From the NCBI GenBank assembly GCA_002405555.1, contig DHMA01000026.1, forward strand, positions 1 to 7,848: DNA of 7,848 bases, given 5' to 3'. The notes under the pieces are model-generated. The model made no database searches, had not been told where the DNA came from, and saw only the letters and a program-made list of their open reading frames with translations. A program made the translations under genes and the position numbers. How positions within the stretch are numbered: position 1 is the stretch's first letter; every line of letters starts with the position of its first letter. This DNA is from Opitutia bacterium UBA4654. GTDB lineage: Bacteria; Verrucomicrobiota; Verrucomicrobiia; Opitutales; Intestinicryptomonadaceae. Below, piece by piece: positions 4,845 through 7,848 of the stretch.

Positions 4845-7148
4845 ATGAATTATAAAAAACTACCTTGCCTACTTTTCGCATTCGCCGCGCTCGGAATGGG
4901 CGCGTGCACGGGCGGCGCCGACAACGCGCAATCCGCGCCCGAAAAAAAATGCGCGGTCGATTTGAACTACGACAAAAATTCGCAGTTCTCCCTTGAAGAC
5001 TTCAAGAATCCGCCCGCCGCGTACAGAATAGTTCCGTTCTGGAGTTGGAACGAAGTAATGGAGCCTGCGGAGGTTCGCCGCCAGTTGCGCCTCATGAAAG
5101 AGGCGGGGTGGGGCGGCTCAATGGTTCACAGCCGCACGGGCTTGATGACCGAATACCTCGGCGAAGACTGGTTCAAGGCGGTAGACGCGTGCGTAGACGA
5201 AAGCAGGAAACTCGGAATGTTCGTTTGGCTTTACGACGAAGACAAGTGGCCGAGCGGTTTCAGCGGCGGCACGGTTCTGCAAACCGACATTAACTACGCG
5301 ATGAAATCGCTTTTCGCCCGCCCCGTCGGCGCGGAAGTTCCGCCCGAAGCAAAGCCAATCGGCGAGCCGAAGAACGGCATTCAAATCTACGTCTGCCGCG
5401 CAAAGCAGGGCAACGCGTGGTTCAACGGAACGTCGTATGTAGACACGATGTCGAAAGCGGCGATGGGCGAGTTCAAACGCTTGGCGTACGAGTCTTACTA
5501 CGACCGCTACAAGGACGTTTACGGCTCGACGATTGTCGCAGAGTTTACCGACGAACCCGCGCTCACAAGCCAGAAAGAATACGGAGATTGGAACACAACC
5601 GTTCCGTATTCGTCGGACTTCGTCGAAGCTTTCAAGAAGGCGTACGGGTACGACCCCGTTCCGCATTTCCACAAGCTGTTTAGCGATTGCGACGGCGCAA
5701 AGAAGTTCCGCCTGCAATATTTCCGCACGCTCAATTCGCTCTTCGAAAAGAACTTCATGGGGCAGCTTAACGCCTATCTTTCCGCGCGCGGAGCGGCTCT
5801 CACGGGGCACTGCATGGCGGAGGACACCGCCACAAACCAGCACAGGTGGAGCGGCAGAATCATGCCGTACTACCGCCAAATGGGAATCCCAGGAATCGAC
5901 CATTTGAGCCGCAGGGTATTCGGGGCGCAGACGGGCAAGCAGTGTCAGAGCGTCTGCAACCAGATGGGCAAAATGCGCATGCTTTCCGAAATGTACGGGT
6001 GCACGGGCGGCTCTCTGACTTTCGAAGACCGCGAGTGGATTGCCCACCAGCAGATGATTTTGGGCGTCAACCTCATCGTGCCGCACCTGAGCCTTTTCTC
6101 GCAGACGGGCTGCCGCAAGCGCGACTTTCCGCAGAATATAAACTATCAGCAGTCGTGGTGGAATCTCAATTCCTATGTTGACGTGCCGCTCGCCCGCGCC
6201 TGCTACGCGATGGCGCAGGGCAAATACGCCGCCGACATTCTCGTGCTCCACCCGCAGGAGAGCATCGCCATGAACTGGTATCTGGGAACGATAGGCAAAA
6301 CCCGCGCTCCGATACCCGCCGCCGCCCGCGAACGCACCTCCAAAATATCCGAATCGTTCCGCGCGTTTGTAGACCAGCTTTGCGGCCAACAGCTCACTTT
6401 CGACTTGGGCGACGAGCAAATACTCGAAGAAAACGGCTTCGTAGACGGCAAGCGAATCGGAATAGGGCAGATGTCCTACGGCGTGGTTGTCGTGCCCGAA
6501 ATCGACACAATCAGACCCTCGACCTTCGACAAGCTCAAAAAATTCAAGTCGGCGGGCGGTTTGATTCTGCGCACGGGAAGCGCCCCGAAGTTCATCGACG
6601 GCGAAGAGTCGGCGGAGCTTGACGCGTTCTTTGCCGACGTAAAGTCCGTAAAGCCCGAAGACTTGGGCGGCGAAATCGAAAAATTCTCGCCCGCGTTCGT
6701 AAAGCTCGAAAAGAAATCGGGCGATTCGTCGCAACTGTGGACGCACGTCCGCAACCTCAACGACGGCTCGCGCCTGATTATGCTGGCAAATCTCAGCCGC
6801 GCCGAAAGACTCGACGGCGTCGCGAAAATCCGCGGCGGATTCTCCCGCGCGCAGAAGCTCGACGTCGAGACGGGGAAAATCTCGGACACCGCCGCCGCGA
6901 AAGAGGGCGACACTCTCGAACTGCCGATTTCAATCGAAACGGCGGGCGCATTGTACGTCCGCGTTTCAAGGGAATCGCCCCAACCCGACGCCGCGCAGCC
7001 GAAAGCCGTCGCCGAACGCGAAATTTCTGGCTGGAGCGCAAAACGCCTCGACGACAATTCCATGACCCTCGACTACGTTTCGTTCTCGTACGACGGAGGC
7101 AAAAAGCGCATCGACGGCGAAGTTCCCGTTCTCGAAGCGATGAACTAG
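4845..7148 (+). CDS. GH106-like (alpha-L-rhamnosidase-type) lipoprotein, truncated by an in-frame TAG
   Basis: The ATG start is followed by a signal sequence ending in a lipobox-like Gly-Met-Gly-Ala-Cys, so Cys21 is a probable lipidation site (the -3 Met is not ideal). The protein is thus likely membrane-anchored outside the cytoplasm. Residues at about 55-140 carry YRIVPFWSWNEVM, GWGGSMVHSRTGL and WLYDEDKWPSG, which I recognise as the opening of the GH106-type barrel. Further acidic family-type motifs are EFTDEP (Glu233, Asp236, Glu237), GHCMAED (His322, Glu326) and LSEMYG (Glu382). GH106 enzymes use two glutamates to cleave alpha-L-rhamnosides, and those in EFTDEP and LSEMYG are the best candidates, not proven. 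A glutamine-amidotransferase-like region and beta domains follow from about 440. The 767-residue product stops at TAG within the C-terminal sandwich, while family members usually exceed 1000 residues. The frame continues unbroken afterwards, so this is probably an incomplete product of an interrupted gene. Confidence 0.9.
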   Translation: MNYKKLPCLLFAFAALGMGACTGGADNAQSAPEKKCAVDLNYDKNSQFSLEDFKNPPAAYRIVPFWSWNEVMEPAEVRRQLRLMKEAGWGGSMVHSRTGLMTEYLGEDWFKAVDACVDESRKLGMFVWLYDEDKWPSGFSGGTVLQTDINYAMKSLFARPVGAEVPPEAKPIGEPKNGIQIYVCRAKQGNAWFNGTSYVDTMSKAAMGEFKRLAYESYYDRYKDVYGSTIVAEFTDEPALTSQKEYGDWNTTVPYSSDFVEAFKKAYGYDPVPHFHKLFSDCDGAKKFRLQYFRTLNSLFEKNFMGQLNAYLSARGAALTGHCMAEDTATNQHRWSGRIMPYYRQMGIPGIDHLSRRVFGAQTGKQCQSVCNQMGKMRMLSEMYGCTGGSLTFEDREWIAHQQMILGVNLIVPHLSLFSQTGCRKRDFPQNINYQQSWWNLNSYVDVPLARACYAMAQGKYAADILVLHPQESIAMNWYLGTIGKTRAPIPAAARERTSKISESFRAFVDQLCGQQLTFDLGDEQILEENGFVDGKRIGIGQMSYGVVVVPEIDTIRPSTFDKLKKFKSAGGLILRTGSAPKFIDGEESAELDAFFADVKSVKPEDLGGEIEKFSPAFVKLEKKSGDSSQLWTHVRNLNDGSRLIMLANLSRAERLDGVAKIRGGFSRAQKLDVETGKISDTAAAKEGDTLELPISIETAGALYVRVSRESPQPDAAQPKAVAEREISGWSAKRLDDNSMTLDYVSFSYDGGKKRIDGEVPVLEAMN
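7146..7148 (+). other. In-frame TAG interrupting the GH106-like gene
   Basis: The codons run GCG ATG AAC TAG TTG AAT TCG, and the frame after the TAG continues without any other stop for 233 codons to the window end. One base change from CAG (Gln) or from TAC/TAT (Tyr) would create it. The base after the stop is T, which usually favours efficient termination. The TAG ending the GH123-like gene is followed closely by a terminator, so TAG acts as a stop elsewhere in the window. Confidence 0.85.
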
Positions 7149-7848
7149 TTGAATTCGATTAAGTACGACGGCGACGTAAAGGTTGTCTACGCTTTCAACG
7201 CCAAGAATTTCGACCCGAACCGCAAACTGCGCCTTGTTGTGGAATACCCCGAACGCGCGGAAATCAGGGTGAACGGAAAGGAAGTCAAGTACGCAGGCCT
7301 GCCCGCGTGGCGCGACTTCCGCTGGCTGCCAATCGACATATCGGGGCTTGTCAAAGACGGCAAAAATACAATCGAAATGCACTACCGCGACTTCAAATAC
7401 GGCGACCTCGCCACATACAAGCCGCAGTGGCGCAGATACGGCACGGAGCTTGAAGCCGTGTACTTGGTCGGCGACTTCTCCGTCGTTTCGGTCGATACGG
7501 GCGCGCGCCCCGTCAACCCGCGAAACCTCGACTACAAGGCGAAGATTCCGAACCTCGTGATGATAAAAAAAGACGCGCTCGCAATCACAAACCCCGCGCC
7601 GCTTAAACTCGGCGACGCAACAACGAACGGACTTCCGTTCTACGCGGGCAGACTCGCATATTCCGCAAACGTCAAAACGCCGAAGAAAGAGGGCGAACGC
7701 ATCGTGCTCAAACTCGGCAACCTCGACTGTCCCGTGGCGGAAGTTCTCGTTGACGGCAAACGCGCCGGCGTTATCAAAAATACGCCGTTCGAGCTCGATA
7801 TAACCGATTCGGTCTCGAAGCCCGAAAGCAAAATCGAAGTAGTCCTGT
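7149..7848 (+). CDS. C-terminal beta-sandwich part of the GH106-like enzyme, continuing in frame after the TAG (runs off right edge)
   Basis: These 233 codons lie in exactly the same frame as the gene before the TAG and have the same codon usage, with no indel. The protein shows sugar-binding sandwich features: EIRVNGKEV, WRDFRWLPIDISGLVKDGKN, then YGTELEAVYLVGDFSV at about residues 97-112, and GLPFYAGRLAYS near 161. A second strand set follows with VLVDGKRAG and a domain end resembling galactose-binding folds. The GTELE...GDF and G-PFYAG blocks match what follows the barrel in GH106-like proteins. Together with the upstream part it would give more than 1000 residues, the usual family size. 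If translated separately, initiation would need the TTG at 7149 directly after the stop, or an internal codon such as ATG 7377. It has no signal peptide, so a separate product would stay in the cytoplasm. It is best read as the 3' half of one interrupted gene. Confidence 0.8.
   Translation, partial: MNSIKYDGDVKVVYAFNAKNFDPNRKLRLVVEYPERAEIRVNGKEVKYAGLPAWRDFRWLPIDISGLVKDGKNTIEMHYRDFKYGDLATYKPQWRRYGTELEAVYLVGDFSVVSVDTGARPVNPRNLDYKAKIPNLVMIKKDALAITNPAPLKLGDATTNGLPFYAGRLAYSANVKTPKKEGERIVLKLGNLDCPVAEVLVDGKRAGVIKNTPFELDITDSVSKPESKIEVVL

Noticed and set aside
5118..6746. Antisense open frame (542 codons) opposite the GH106-like gene
   Set aside because: It has the same register effect as the other antisense frame, and its composition is typical of a shadow frame. 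The sense strand has clear family motifs.
7143..7156. ACTAGT and GAATTC next to the internal TAG, resembling a cloning junction
   Set aside because: GAATTC recurs in these genes because Glu-Phe is commonly written GAA TTC. The frame and codon use continue smoothly across the site, so a vector junction is unlikely.

Overview
This window reads as part of a glycan-degradation locus. It carries three large exported glycoside-hydrolase-type genes and no RNA gene, mobile element or CRISPR array that I can see. Base composition is moderately GC-rich, with codons ending mostly in C or G, while the short intergenic regions are clearly AT-rich. Exported multi-domain hydrolases with no SusC/SusD-type transporter beside them, and no strong Shine-Dalgarno before any start, suggest a Verrucomicrobiota/Lentisphaerota-type bacterium, perhaps from a gut. 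That placement is inference from gene style, not from a marker gene.

Layout: (1) 1-733, minus strand: the first 244 codons of an exported protein that runs off the left edge. It resembles the N-terminal beta-rich part of DUF5696/GH101-like hydrolases. (2) 734-934: a 201-bp divergent promoter region. It holds a good sigma70-type promoter for the minus-strand gene, whose spacer contains a 12-bp CG-alternating palindrome. (3) 935-4459, plus strand: an 1174-residue exported GH123-like (DUF4091) enzyme with a long N-terminal extension of carbohydrate-binding-like domains and the expected Asp-Glu pair. (4) 4460-4844: 385 bp with a strong rho-independent terminator, a coding-like or repeat-like stretch, copies of an 8-bp motif, and a promoter for the next gene. 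(5) 4845-7848, plus strand: a GH106-like (alpha-L-rhamnosidase-type) lipoprotein gene. Its reading frame is broken by one TAG at 7146-7148 and then continues in the same frame, uninterrupted, to the right edge.

The in-frame amber codon is the main finding. The 233 codons after it look like the rest of the C-terminal beta-sandwich region of the same enzyme, so the break is not a natural gene end. The GH123-like gene also ends in TAG and is followed 34 bases later by a terminator. TAG therefore appears to be a genuine stop in this genome, which favours a recent nonsense mutation, strain variation or sequencing error over genome-wide recoding.

Together the three products would act outside the cytoplasm on complex glycans: possibly beta-N-acetylgalactosaminide removal (GH123-like), alpha-L-rhamnoside-type removal (GH106-like), and a third hydrolase of the GH101-like clan. 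Substrates are inferred from family resemblance only.
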